Part shown: positions 24,205-33,524 of the stretch, in pieces
How the letters are laid out: each line of letters starts with the position of its first letter
How positions within the stretch are numbered: position 1 is the stretch's first letter
Assembly (NCBI GenBank): GCA_902490005.1
Contig: CABUCM010000025.1
Coordinates: forward strand, 1 to 40,766
Reading direction: 5' to 3'
From: an uncultured Ruminiclostridium sp.
GTDB taxonomy: Bacteria; Bacillota; Clostridia; Oscillospirales; Acutalibacteraceae
DNA length: 40,766 bases
Program-made: the position numbers and the translations under genes
The notes under the pieces: generated by a model
Seen by the model: the letters and a program-made list of their open reading frames with translations, nothing else
Told to the model about the DNA's origin: nothing
The model's database searches: none

Positions 24205-24460
24205 CTGTGAAAAGAAGAAGTAAAAGAGCTTTGCTTGCAAAGAGACCCGGCGGTTGGTGTAAGGCGGGGAAGAGGGCTTTTTGAAATACATCTTGGAGCC
24301 GCGGGGCTGAACGTTTTTTAGTAGGTCTCGCCGTATTTGCGCACGTTACAGCGCCAGAGTATTGATTGTACTCGTGAGACCATAGCCGTGAGGTTGTGGT
24401 GAACTGAGGTGGTACCGCGGATTTTCCGCCCTCTGCGAAATTTGCAGGGGGCTTTTTTAT
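24205..24460 (+). promoter_or_regulatory. Tyrosine-specific T-box leader (riboswitch) of tyrS
   Basis: The conserved T-box TGAGGTGGTACCGCGG is at 24405-24420. A stem I distal loop of the type GGTTGGTGTAAGGC lies near 24252-24265, and the specifier loop contains TAC (24287-24289), a tyrosine codon. The TGGT in the T-box pairs with the ACCA end of uncharged tRNA with discriminator A, as in tRNA-Tyr. A terminator follows: GCCCTCTGC (24428-24436) with GCAGGGGGC (24444-24452) and a T run. Uncharged tRNA-Tyr would favour the antiterminator and turn on tyrS. This leader explains the whole gap between recN and tyrS. Confidence 0.95.
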
Positions 24461-24507
24461 TTTTCAGAAATAGCCCCCAAACATGAAAAAATGGAGGTAT
24501 AAAAATC

Positions 24508-25734
24508 ATGGGTGTGTACGATGAACTGAAGGCAAGGGGGCTCATCGCCCAGCTTACCAACGAGGAAAAAGTGCGGGATTTATTAAACAACGGAAAGACC
24601 AGTTTTTATATTGGTTTTGATCCTACGGCGGACAGCCTTCATGTCGGCCATTTTGTTCAGATTATGGTGATGGCCCATATGCAGAAGGCCGGGCATACGC
24701 CCATTGCCCTGTTCGGCGGAGGAACCGGTATGATCGGCGACCCTTCGGGAAAATCTGATATGAGAAGAATGATGACCCGGGAGGAAATCGATCATAACGT
24801 TCAGTGCTTCCAGAAGCAAATGTCCCGATTAGTGGACTTTTCGGATGGTAAGGCCATTATGGTGAATAACGCCGACTGGCTGATGGATTTAAATTATATT
24901 GAGTTTTTACGGGATGTAGGGGTCTATTTTTCTGTGAACCGCATGCTGTCCTTTGAATGCTACAAGCAGCGTTTGGAAAGGGGGCTTTCCTTCTTTGAAC
25001 TGAACTATATGCTGATGCAAAGCTACGATTTCCTGGTGCTGAACCGGAAATATGACTGCCAGCTGGAACTGGGCGGCGACGACCAATGGAGCAATATCAT
25101 CGGCGGCGTGGAACTGATCCGTAAGGCGGATGGCAAAGACGCTTACGGCATGACTTTCACGCTGTTGACCACCAGCGACGGCCGCAAAATGGGAAAAACA
25201 GAAAGCGGCGCTGTGTGGCTTGATCCGGAAAAGACCAGCCCCTATGACTTTTACCAGTATTGGAGAAATGTGGATGATGCCGATGTTATCCGCTGTCTGA
25301 AGATATTGACTTTCCTTCCGCTGGAAGAAATTGAGGAAATGGCCAAATGGGAAGGCAGCCAACTGAATAAGGCAAAAGAAATTTTGGCTTATGAGGTAAC
25401 CAAGCTGATTCACGGCGAGGAAGAGGCGGTCAAAGCGCAGAACGCCGCTAAGGCTATTTTTGGCGGAGGCGCCCATTCTGAGGACATGCCGTCTACTGCA
25501 TTTTCCGCCGATGACTTCATTGACGGAGAAATCTCAGTTTTAGACCTGCTGGCAAAGACAAAGCTGGTTCCCTCCAAGGGAGAAGCCCGCAGGCTGATCG
25601 ATCAGGGCGGTATCTCTGTAGACGATGAAAAGGTGACCGCTGTGACCGCAAAAATTCCACAAAGTGCTTTTGAAAAAGGCTTTGTGGTCATTAAAAAGGG
25701 TAAGAAAATCTATCATAAAGCGATTCTTTCCTAA
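24508..25734 (+). CDS. tyrS: Tyrosyl-tRNA synthetase
   Basis: The 408 residues form a class I synthetase with the HIGH-equivalent HVGH (residues 45-48), the tyrosine-specific YMLMQSYDFL and GGDDQWSNIIGG segments, and the KMSKS-equivalent KMGKT (~residue 230). A C-terminal S4 domain (VLDLLAKTKLVPSKGEARRLIDQGGISVDDEKV) contacts tRNA. GGAGGT lies 11 bases before the ATG. It belongs to the bacterial TyrS group, with nothing missing. It is controlled by the T-box leader. Confidence 0.97.
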   Translation: MGVYDELKARGLIAQLTNEEKVRDLLNNGKTSFYIGFDPTADSLHVGHFVQIMVMAHMQKAGHTPIALFGGGTGMIGDPSGKSDMRRMMTREEIDHNVQCFQKQMSRLVDFSDGKAIMVNNADWLMDLNYIEFLRDVGVYFSVNRMLSFECYKQRLERGLSFFELNYMLMQSYDFLVLNRKYDCQLELGGDDQWSNIIGGVELIRKADGKDAYGMTFTLLTTSDGRKMGKTESGAVWLDPEKTSPYDFYQYWRNVDDADVIRCLKILTFLPLEEIEEMAKWEGSQLNKAKEILAYEVTKLIHGEEEAVKAQNAAKAIFGGGAHSEDMPSTAFSADDFIDGEISVLDLLAKTKLVPSKGEARRLIDQGGISVDDEKVTAVTAKIPQSAFEKGFVVIKKGKKIYHKAILS

Positions 25735-25754
25735 TGGTAAAAACACGTTAATTG

Positions 25755-25801
25755 GCCAAGGGTCCGAAACATTTGAAGTGTTTCGGACCCTTGGCTTTTA
25801 T
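25755..25801 (+). terminator. Strong terminator after tyrS
   Basis: A perfect 17-base stem (25755-25771 with 25779-25795), a seven-base loop and a TTTTATT tail. It lies between the convergent tyrS and GH4 genes. On the minus strand no T run follows, so termination of the opposite operon here is uncertain. Confidence 0.92.
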
Positions 25802-25846
25802 TCGATACAGGGGTTGTATTGTGGCGCGTCTAGTGAAATATAAGTG

Positions 25847-27259
25847 CTATTCGGCTAGCTTTACCATCCGTTCCGAAATCGCTAAAGCCGGGTCTGTGGG
25901 AACAGAAACCCGCTGAACATCGGCAGGAATAATAACCCTGGGATTCAGCCGGATGGATTTTCCCTCAAACTGCGGTAGCCAAGCTCTGGATTTTTCCAAC
26001 ATCTCTGAAGCCATCTCCCGAATCTTGGGAAGGGGCAGTACCGCGCTGGTCAAAGGATCCATGCTCAAGGCATAAACCAAGAGCTCCGGATCCCCGGTTT
26101 CCGCCGCTTCTACTGTCAGCTGATGCACCAGAATATTGGTCATGTTCAGCGCAGCGCACTGAGGCGGCAGTTTTCCAACCGACGTTGGATGAAGTCCCGC
26201 CCCGTCGGCAAAAATAGGAACCTCCGCGCAGCAGTTATCGGGTAGGTTTTCAATGCAGCCGTTATTTCGCACGTTACCGTTAAACCGGAATACCCGATTG
26301 CATTCAATGGCCTCAATGATATAAGAGCCGTATTCCACACTTCTTTTGGGAAGCTCAATCGGTTCCTCCGCAAAGATATTCCTGTCACCATATTTTTGCG
26401 CGACCTTTAGATTCCAATGATAGGCCGCCCCGGATTCGCCGCCAAAAAGAGGTTCGTCGCAGTAGGTGTCCAGGGTCTCCTGGCTTCTTCGAAAATAGGG
26501 AAGGTATTCCGATAGATGGCCGGAGGATTCTGTCATGAAATATCCGAAATGACGGAACATCTCGCCGCGAACCTTTTCATTGGCGTAATATTCCGGCTTT
26601 TCAAAAACTTCCCGCAATTTGGGATAAAGATCTTTTCCGTGGCTTTCCAGTTTGATAAACCAACCCATATGATTGATCCCAGCACATACATAGTCGATTT
26701 CCGTTTTCTCTACGCCTGTATAGCGGGAAAGCAGGTCCAATGTGGTCTGTACCCCATGACATAAACCAACCACCTTAACGCCGCTGTTAGCTAAAGACAA
26801 GCATACCGCGGACATTGGGTTAACATAATTCAACATCAATGCGTCTGGACACAATTCCCGGATTTCTGCGGCAAGAGAGTTCATCACCGGAATCGTCCGC
26901 ATTGCACGAAAAATACCGCCGGGGCTTAACGTATCGCCGATACACTGATCCACGCCATATTTCAGGGGAACCTCATAATCCACCTGATAGGCCCGCATGC
27001 CGCCGATCAAAAAGGTAGTGATGACATAATTGGCTCCCTTTAAAGCGGCGCGCCGGTCGGTAGTGACCTGAAATTCAGCCTTAAGGCCATATTTCTCCTT
27101 AATTTTTTCCAGATATAGTTTCAAATGGGTAGTCCTCTGGTCGCTGATATCCATCAGACAGAAGGTGGTTTCTTCCATGCCGGGAGTCGCCAATATATCC
27201 AGAATTAAGGTTTTACAGAATACAATGCTTCCGGCGCCGATGATCGAGATTTTTCTCAT
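25847..27259 (-). CDS. GH4-family NAD-dependent glycosidase (alpha-galactosidase or alpha-galacturonidase type)
   Basis: The 470-residue cytoplasmic enzyme has no signal peptide. Family 4 glycosidases use bound NAD+ and Mn2+ to oxidise C3 of the sugar, eliminate the aglycone and reduce back. The NAD motif is IIGAGSIVF at the N-terminus. The NYVNPMS motif (N147), the metal ligands C167 (GLCHGV) and H197 (CAGINHMGW) and a DTLSPGGIFRAMRTIP segment are all present. The CAGINHMGW and NYVNPMS forms resemble MelA/LplD-type alpha-galactosidases and alpha-galacturonidases more than the 6-phospho-glycosidases, and there is no PTS gene nearby, so an unphosphorylated substrate is likely. AAAGGAAG precedes the ATG. 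It is the last gene of the minus-strand cluster. Confidence 0.9.
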   Translation of the reverse strand: MRKISIIGAGSIVFCKTLILDILATPGMEETTFCLMDISDQRTTHLKLYLEKIKEKYGLKAEFQVTTDRRAALKGANYVITTFLIGGMRAYQVDYEVPLKYGVDQCIGDTLSPGGIFRAMRTIPVMNSLAAEIRELCPDALMLNYVNPMSAVCLSLANSGVKVVGLCHGVQTTLDLLSRYTGVEKTEIDYVCAGINHMGWFIKLESHGKDLYPKLREVFEKPEYYANEKVRGEMFRHFGYFMTESSGHLSEYLPYFRRSQETLDTYCDEPLFGGESGAAYHWNLKVAQKYGDRNIFAEEPIELPKRSVEYGSYIIEAIECNRVFRFNGNVRNNGCIENLPDNCCAEVPIFADGAGLHPTSVGKLPPQCAALNMTNILVHQLTVEAAETGDPELLVYALSMDPLTSAVLPLPKIREMASEMLEKSRAWLPQFEGKSIRLNPRVIIPADVQRVSVPTDPALAISERMVKLAE

Positions 27260-27295
27260 AGGTGTTTCTTCCTTTCCAGCTGTCTTCGAAACAAG

Positions 27296-28156
27296 TTAAA
27301 GAGCGATGCTGGCCTCTCTGGCGGTCTTTTGGAGATAACGAAGCCCTCTGCTGTATTCGTCCGCGTCCTTATAATGCTCCATCATCATGGTAACGGTGCG
27401 GGGCAGAGAATCGAATCCTTTCAGAAAGGCGGCTAAATCCACTTCGCCTTCCCCGGGGAGCGCTTCCTCGATTAAAGTGGTAATGGCTGGGCGTTTTAGC
27501 CGGGCATCCTTGATGTGAGCGGAGATAATCTTATCCGGGAAAAGCTTTACACATTTGTCTGTCAGTTCCTTGGCCTGATAAAGCTCTCTTGGCGAGCGCA
27601 TCATATTGGTCAGGTCAATGTGCGCGCCAAACCTTTCCCGATCTACCGCTTTCAGAATTCTGGCGTACTGCTCCGGGCAATCGATAGAATTGTACATAAA
27701 GACCTCATAGGTAAAATAGGTGTGCTTGGGCTTTACCGCATCGATAAGATAGCGGGCCATTTCCACAGCGTCTTCAAAATGCTCTTCGGTAAAATTCTTG
27801 GGGTTGTGGTCCGTATAGCCGGGGCCCTCGCAATAGGACCCGGCGGTATTAACCACGCAGCCAGCACCCAATTCCTCAGCCATGGCGTAGATTTTACACA
27901 TTTCATCCCGATTCTTTTTTCGTTCCTCCGGGCGCAAATCCAGCATATTTTCCCAATAGCCTGCTTCGGCAATGAGAATGCCCTCTTTTTCAAAGGCCTT
28001 GCGGGCCACACGGATTTCATCGGGTTTGTCGATGGTAAGGTATTCGGGGGCATATGCTGCCTGATAACCCATTTCTTTCGCTAAACGGGCCAGTAATTCT
28101 GGATCTTTTGCATTTTCTCCTGCTTTGGGGAAGACATGGCCGCCGAGTTTAATCAT
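27296..28156 (-). CDS. TIM-barrel sugar phosphate isomerase/epimerase (AP-endonuclease-2 superfamily)
   Basis: The 286-residue xylose-isomerase-like TIM-barrel protein begins MIKLGGHVFPK. It has a possible metal-binding glutamate (TYEVFMY), HIDLTN, SAHIKDARLK, and a GEGEVDLAAFLKGFD motif near the C-terminus that is standard for this superfamily. The family covers epimerases, isomerases and, in C-glycoside-cleaving systems, the eliminating lyase. It lies 16 bases downstream of the dehydrogenase gene in reading order, with GGAGG close before its ATG, so the two are probably co-transcribed. The exact reaction cannot be assigned. Confidence 0.88.
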   Translation of the reverse strand: MIKLGGHVFPKAGENAKDPELLARLAKEMGYQAAYAPEYLTIDKPDEIRVARKAFEKEGILIAEAGYWENMLDLRPEERKKNRDEMCKIYAMAEELGAGCVVNTAGSYCEGPGYTDHNPKNFTEEHFEDAVEMARYLIDAVKPKHTYFTYEVFMYNSIDCPEQYARILKAVDRERFGAHIDLTNMMRSPRELYQAKELTDKCVKLFPDKIISAHIKDARLKRPAITTLIEEALPGEGEVDLAAFLKGFDSLPRTVTMMMEHYKDADEYSRGLRYLQKTAREASIAL

Positions 28157-28171
28157 GAGAAACGCCTCCTT

Positions 28172-29227
28172 TTAGCTGTCATAGCGAAATACAATTTGAA
28201 TGACGTCTTCCGGATGCTGGTCCACATGGGCGTAAGCGGAGGGGGCGTCGTTGTAATCCACCATATTGATCAAATTGTCCAGACTAAGCTTTTTCAGCAG
28301 GTTCATACAAAAGTCCTGCCTGCGGTCTAAAGTATACAGGGTGGAAAACGCTGGATCCACATGAGCACTCTGGGACTGCTTCAGCCCAATACGGTTGTGG
28401 TGGAATTCATCCGCTAAATACAGGCCCCTTGCTTCAGATTGATACCAGCTGACCACGATGACGGTAGTTTCCGGCGCGGCGATCCGAATCGCCTCGTTTA
28501 AAGCATGGGTATTGCCGGAAACCTCAAGCACCACATCCGCGCCGCGGTTGCCGGTTCTTTTCCTGATTTCCAGGGCGATATCCTTGCCGCTGGCAGGATC
28601 AAAGGTTTCGTCACAGCCGTTTTCTTCCGCGGCCTTCCGGCGATGCGCATAGGTATCGATGCCGTAAACCTTAGCGGCGCCGCTCATTTTAGCCATCTGG
28701 GCGCACAGCTGGCCCAGAAGGCCCAGCCCGCTGACCACAACCACGTCTCCCAGCTTGATTCTTGCATCCAAAATAGCGTTATAGGTGGTCATCAGGTTAA
28801 AGAAGAAGATTACATACTTTGGGTCAAGGTCTTTAGGAACCCGGATAAATTCAGAAGCGTCTTTGACCACCTGGGTCTGATGGGGGGAGGAGGAGTATAC
28901 TACATCTCCAATTTCAAAGCCGGACACCTTGGCCCCTTTTTCAATCACCTTTCCTACATTTGAATATCCAAGCCCCCACATGCCGGGATCACAGCTTCTA
29001 ACGGGATAGGTCCATGTCTGCTTTCCGTCAGAGGGAAGGAGAAGCCGGGTATTGGGATCATTGATTTTGGAAAACTGGGGAACTAGGTTCCGATAGACAT
29101 TCATTTCCGTTCCATGGCTCATACCGGAATATAAGGTCTGAACACGGAGCTCATTTTCTCCTAAAGGAAAATCAGGGACTTCGTCAACCCTCATGGTCTT
29201 GGGAGCGTCATATACTAAAATTTTCAT
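28172..29227 (-). CDS. MDR-family NAD(P)-dependent dehydrogenase lacking the zinc cysteine
   Basis: The protein has 351 residues from ATG at 29227 (reverse), preceded by AAAGGA. The open frame extends seven codons further to 29248 without a ribosome site. The Rossmann motif GLGLLGQL and later GADVVLEVSGN place it in the medium-chain dehydrogenase family. At the position where zinc alcohol dehydrogenases have a catalytic Cys, it reads SGMSHGTE (residues 34-41), as in the BchC-like branch that lacks zinc. It may oxidise or reduce a sugar hydroxyl or keto group in this locus, which is an inference from its neighbours. It sits between the large glycosidase and the isomerase genes. Confidence 0.88.
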   Translation of the reverse strand: MKILVYDAPKTMRVDEVPDFPLGENELRVQTLYSGMSHGTEMNVYRNLVPQFSKINDPNTRLLLPSDGKQTWTYPVRSCDPGMWGLGYSNVGKVIEKGAKVSGFEIGDVVYSSSPHQTQVVKDASEFIRVPKDLDPKYVIFFFNLMTTYNAILDARIKLGDVVVVSGLGLLGQLCAQMAKMSGAAKVYGIDTYAHRRKAAEENGCDETFDPASGKDIALEIRKRTGNRGADVVLEVSGNTHALNEAIRIAAPETTVIVVSWYQSEARGLYLADEFHHNRIGLKQSQSAHVDPAFSTLYTLDRRQDFCMNLLKKLSLDNLINMVDYNDAPSAYAHVDQHPEDVIQIVFRYDS

Positions 29228-29263
29228 CACAAAAATCCTTTCTTTCATTGAAATAATCTGTAT

Positions 29264-32200
29264 TTATTCCAAGGTAACCTGCACCCAATGCATGGCCTGC
29301 CAGCCATCCTGCTGAATCACGGTTTCCCCAGGACGCATGGTTTTCCGAAGAGGGGAATAGCAATTCAAAGGATGGATTTGCCCGTCTACCGTATAATCCA
29401 CCAGCGTGAAATCCGCCTGACGGTTTGTTTTTATGGTCAGATCGGTCCCAGCGGCTACAAAAGAATTTTCCGCAACCTGGATGACATAGAAGGGACGGAC
29501 GCCGGAAATATCCGCGCCGCACATGGAAATGGCGTTTCCTTCTTTCGCCCAGCCCCGGGTTACATAACCGCATTCGTCTTCAATTTCGATTTTAATGGGA
29601 ATATTCCGGGCGGGAAGCTTGTCATAAGGAATCCAGTCGGTAGGCATCGTGGTTTCATCGGTGCTGAGGCGCTCTGTAATACGTATGCTTCCGTTGACAA
29701 TAGGAATCACGGAGTCTTTGCGGCACACCAAAGGAAGAGAATCCAGCAGTTTAGGATCGCACAAGGAAAGAGGATCGCTTTCGTTATAGCCCATATGCCA
29801 GCGGATACAGCCGTCTCCAAGCCTTTCAATTCCAGGCAGCTCCGGAATTTCACGGTGGCGGGCAAATTCTCCGTTTTCATCCAACTGCATGTTATCGTTA
29901 TGGGCAAAAACCACGCCGCCCTTGATGGCGAATTTGCGTAACTTCTGCCAGGTTTCCTCACGATAGCCCAGAGCGTAATAGGGGGCAAATACCGCTTTCG
30001 TATTGGAAAGGTCGAAATTCGCAAAATCCCGGTCGTTGACGCCGATAAAAGGAATGTTATGATCCTTCAGATAGACGGCGTATTCATAGCCGCCGCCCAT
30101 CAAGCAGGTTTTGGGATAAATGAATACCACCTGCTGATTGGCGGATTGGTCAAAGGCCAGGCCTTCCATAAGAGCCGCCCAATTGCGCATGGTAATCAGC
30201 CCGTGGCGGGGCGTTCCGTCTCCGTGGACGCAGCAGCCTAATTCCAGGTCCCAATAATCCACAAAGCCAACTTTATAACGCCAATTCACCATGCTCATGT
30301 TCCAGTTCCATGGCATCAGCCCACAGCCGCCAAATTTAAGCGTCCAGGCCAGGCTTTTGCTCAGGTGGTCTTCCAAATCCTTTTCTCCCGCCCGGGTCGA
30401 AGGTGTGGGCACCCATGCTTCCTGAAGCAGGCAGGGCTTGCCGGTACGGAATTCATCTTTTGTTTTACAGCATGGAGTATGAATTGAATGCCAGTCGGCC
30501 GATTCGCCTAAAGCCACATTATCTTCCATACCATAGGTGCCAATACCGATCATTTGGCCCGATTTCCCCCAAATGGCACGCATTTCCGTCAGCCATTCCG
30601 AGGTCGGATACATTTCTGAATCTATTTCATTGCAGATGTCCCAAGAAATAGAAGCGCAATCGCCTAAACGCTCCATAATCTGCTTGGCAAAGGCTATTTG
30701 CGCGCCGCGATAGGCTTTTACCATGGTCAGCCTGGAGGAACCAACCCAGTGGGCGGGGTTTCCCATTTCCGGTCCTGTTTGCGTATAAACAGTGGGCATC
30801 AAAATTAAATCCATATTAGAGAACAACGCCACATGGGCCTCGATGGCGCGAAGGTGGCGTTCAGAAATTTCTGGGCCCTTTTCGAAAGAACGATAGAAAT
30901 CGCCGTGAGTTTCCGCAAAGATTTCACCCGGCATGACCCGGAACCAGCCTGGCATGAAATAATGGGTGCGAACCAGAACCATGCCCGCCTCATGAAGCGC
31001 TTTCGCGTCTCCGGCAACGCGGAGAGGATTGGGATTGTGCCAGGTGAGAGAATATTGGCACCGGTCCTGCCAGTTGGTTCCGTTTACCCAACGGGAACGG
31101 GAAACCAGCGTGCGGTCCTGATATTCCGAAAAATAGCAGCCATCCGGCTCCAGACGGCGGGTATGCCGCAGGCTTTCCGGGTCCCAGGTCACTAAAGCGG
31201 ACTCCGTATAGTCCCGCACCCGGTTTTGTTCGTCTAAAAGCATAAAGCGAACAGGCTGTAACAGCAGATCCTTTTCGTATGTAATCTGCAAGCTGCTAGC
31301 ATCAGAGCAAACCCACTCCGGTTTTTTGCCGCTGAGCAGATCGTCCTTAGTCATCTTTGCCTGGCAGCCCTGCAAACGCCAGCTGTTGGGAAGCGTTCCG
31401 CAAATGTCTGGAAGCACCTGAACGCTGTCTCCGGCGTGCAAGGTGGCGTAGGGGAGATCGATATTTTTTAGTACTGCTGGAATGGAAAGCCAGCGAAGCA
31501 TGGCGTCCACCAATTGCTCTGGCAGGGAATCGTCCAACACTCCGGTAAATATCGCCCAGGGATGAGGGATGACCGACTGGTCCTTGTTGTAGGGATTTCC
31601 CCAGAATTTTGTCAGCAGAAGAGAGGGCATAATTTTTTGCCCGTCAGGCGTGACGATCCAGCCTGCGGCGATGGTATCGCGGCAGATGGGCCTGCCGTGA
31701 TAGGACCGGCTGTCGATCAGCTCTAATTCCGGAAAAGTAAGCTCCAAGGGGACTGTGGTGGTAAGATTGACACTGCGTTCCGGCAGGCAGTTTACCATTG
31801 ATAACTCGCCTACCAGGTCCTTGTCAAAATCATGTTTCCAATCCAGTGAAACATTTTGATAGGCGGGAGAATAAGGGGTGAAGCCCAGACGCGCCCGGAA
31901 AACATCCATGGGCATCGACAAATTGCCATAGCCCTCGTGATTTCTCAGATCGCCTAAGGTGCGGGTCGCTTCACGCCATTCACCGTTTTCCAATACCATT
32001 GCCTTTTCAAAGGGCATTCCCCCAATGTGCAGAAGACCTCCGCCCTGGGCAAAAAAGGTGAAAAGAGCGTCTTCGATATCCATAGGATAATACTCTCCGT
32101 GAGCGTTATAAAAGAAATCTCCTGAAAAAGCGCCGGATAAAATTCCGTCGGTATCCACAAATTGCAGTTCCGCCTTGCCGGCGAGCTTTTTTAAAATAGA

Positions 32201-32269
32201 ATCGCAGCCCTTGGATGCAGGCAGTCCAGGCTGTTGAAACACCACTATTTTCATGTTAATACGGGTCAC
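29264..32269 (-). CDS. Large multidomain putative clan GH-A glycoside hydrolase (1001 aa)
   Basis: The protein has 1001 residues with no signal peptide, starting at a GTG (32269). An ATG five codons inside (32254) is a possible alternative start. Residues ~6-95 look like a class I glutamine-amidotransferase-like fold (MKIVVFQQPG, GGGLLHIGGMPFEKA). Residues ~420-700 look like a TIM-barrel glycosidase: SWDICNEID puts an Asn-Glu pair at 547-548 (candidate acid/base) and LLQEAW a Glu at 617 (candidate nucleophile). Both are typical of clan GH-A. Residues ~710-800 contain a second amidotransferase-like domain of the beta-galactosidase trimerisation type, followed by a beta-rich C-terminus. I do not recognise the exact GH family. 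The role is inferred as cytoplasmic glycoside cleavage of an imported substrate. The next gene in reading order (the MDR dehydrogenase) starts 36 bases away. Confidence 0.75.
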   Translation of the reverse strand: MTRINMKIVVFQQPGLPASKGCDSILKKLAGKAELQFVDTDGILSGAFSGDFFYNAHGEYYPMDIEDALFTFFAQGGGLLHIGGMPFEKAMVLENGEWREATRTLGDLRNHEGYGNLSMPMDVFRARLGFTPYSPAYQNVSLDWKHDFDKDLVGELSMVNCLPERSVNLTTTVPLELTFPELELIDSRSYHGRPICRDTIAAGWIVTPDGQKIMPSLLLTKFWGNPYNKDQSVIPHPWAIFTGVLDDSLPEQLVDAMLRWLSIPAVLKNIDLPYATLHAGDSVQVLPDICGTLPNSWRLQGCQAKMTKDDLLSGKKPEWVCSDASSLQITYEKDLLLQPVRFMLLDEQNRVRDYTESALVTWDPESLRHTRRLEPDGCYFSEYQDRTLVSRSRWVNGTNWQDRCQYSLTWHNPNPLRVAGDAKALHEAGMVLVRTHYFMPGWFRVMPGEIFAETHGDFYRSFEKGPEISERHLRAIEAHVALFSNMDLILMPTVYTQTGPEMGNPAHWVGSSRLTMVKAYRGAQIAFAKQIMERLGDCASISWDICNEIDSEMYPTSEWLTEMRAIWGKSGQMIGIGTYGMEDNVALGESADWHSIHTPCCKTKDEFRTGKPCLLQEAWVPTPSTRAGEKDLEDHLSKSLAWTLKFGGCGLMPWNWNMSMVNWRYKVGFVDYWDLELGCCVHGDGTPRHGLITMRNWAALMEGLAFDQSANQQVVFIYPKTCLMGGGYEYAVYLKDHNIPFIGVNDRDFANFDLSNTKAVFAPYYALGYREETWQKLRKFAIKGGVVFAHNDNMQLDENGEFARHREIPELPGIERLGDGCIRWHMGYNESDPLSLCDPKLLDSLPLVCRKDSVIPIVNGSIRITERLSTDETTMPTDWIPYDKLPARNIPIKIEIEDECGYVTRGWAKEGNAISMCGADISGVRPFYVIQVAENSFVAAGTDLTIKTNRQADFTLVDYTVDGQIHPLNCYSPLRKTMRPGETVIQQDGWQAMHWVQVTLE

Positions 32270-32377
32270 TATATCCCTATCTAAATAAAGAAAGATAAAA
32301 ATACAGAATTCCCAATCACCGTCCTTTCATTTAGGATATTTAGGCCGTATGCTTTTTGAACGAAATCTCTGCGAGTC

Positions 32378-33430
32378 TCACCAATCTTCCAATTCAATGC
32401 CGTTTTCCTTCTCTGGATCTGTCGTCATCCTTTGTATCAAATTGATGGGTATTTCATAGGAGATTTCTCCGTCGGGAAGATTCCCTTCAATCATCTCTGT
32501 TAATTTTTGTGCGGCAACGATCCCCATACGGACTTTAGGCACATTAATGGTGGTGAGGGAGGGGACAGCGATAGAAGAAACATAAGTGTTGTCAAATCCA
32601 ATAATTTTCACTTGTTCTGGTGAATGAATCCGGCTTTCCTTCAACGCCTTTAATACCCCGATAGCCATCTGATCGTTGCAGGAGAATACCCCGTCGAACT
32701 GAATCCCGTTCATGATAATACGCTTCATGGCCAAATAACCGCTGAGCGTGGTATAATCGCCGTATTCGATCAGGCTGGAGTCGTAAGCAAGGCTTGCCCT
32801 TTCAAGGGCGGACCGGTAACCGACCAGGCGGTCATAGACAACGTCGTGAAATTTTGGCCCGGAAATCACCGCGATATGGGAACAGCCCCGTTCTATCAGA
32901 TATTCAGCGGCGATTTTTCCACCCAGAAAGTTATTGACATGAACAGAGTAAATCCCATATTTTGAAAGATTTCTTTCCAAGCTTACCACAAACACTTTTT
33001 TATGGCTCACTGTCAGCCCAGCCAGTTCCTGAAAGTACTCTTTTTCCTGATAGCTGGCTACAGAGTTCATGATTATCCCGTCTACCTTATGATCCAGCAA
33101 AAGAGAAACGCAGCGTTTCTCTTTCTCAAAGCTAAAATCAGAGGAATAGAACAGAATCTGATAACCGTGCTCAGAAGCGAACTTCTGGATTCCATTCATG
33201 ACTTGAGGAACAAAAATGATATTAAAAGAGCTTACGATGACGCCGATGATTTTTGTGCTTCTGATTTTCATATTCCGGGCGGTCACATCCACCCGGTAAT
33301 GCAGTTCGGAAATTGCAGACTGCACCTTTTTTGTCAATTCACCACTGACATATTGGGAACCGTTTATAACATTGGAAACTGTGGAAATGGAAACTCCCGC
33401 CCGTTTTGCTACATCTTTAATTGTCGCCAT
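32378..33430 (-). CDS. LacI-family transcriptional regulator
   Basis: The 350 residues start MATIKDVAKRAGVSISTVSNVINGS, the LacI DNA-binding domain with the hinge helix YRVDVTARNMK. A periplasmic-binding-protein-like ligand domain follows (IIGVIVSSFNIIFVPQVMNGIQ, FSCNDQMAIGVLKAL). The ribosome site GGAG lies 11 bases before the ATG. It lies inside the sugar cluster between the transporter and the large glycosidase and is the likely local regulator. The inducer and operator are unknown. A terminator separates it from the transporter transcript. Confidence 0.93.
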   Translation of the reverse strand: MATIKDVAKRAGVSISTVSNVINGSQYVSGELTKKVQSAISELHYRVDVTARNMKIRSTKIIGVIVSSFNIIFVPQVMNGIQKFASEHGYQILFYSSDFSFEKEKRCVSLLLDHKVDGIIMNSVASYQEKEYFQELAGLTVSHKKVFVVSLERNLSKYGIYSVHVNNFLGGKIAAEYLIERGCSHIAVISGPKFHDVVYDRLVGYRSALERASLAYDSSLIEYGDYTTLSGYLAMKRIIMNGIQFDGVFSCNDQMAIGVLKALKESRIHSPEQVKIIGFDNTYVSSIAVPSLTTINVPKVRMGIVAAQKLTEMIEGNLPDGEISYEIPINLIQRMTTDPEKENGIELEDW

Positions 33431-33524
33431 CCTTACTCAGACTCCATTCATCTATTTTCAAATCTATGGTTGGTTGAAATCTACAAATTCAAAACAGGAG
33501 AGATTCCAATGATATTTTCAGAAA

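Noticed and set aside
24907..25476. 189-residue minus-strand open frame opposite tyrS
   Set aside because: It lies inside the well-conserved synthetase catalytic domain on the other strand and has no ribosome site or known motif.
27515..28084. 189-residue plus-strand open frame opposite the TIM-barrel isomerase gene
   Set aside because: The reverse strand carries a complete conserved protein, so this frame is a mirror of its codon use.
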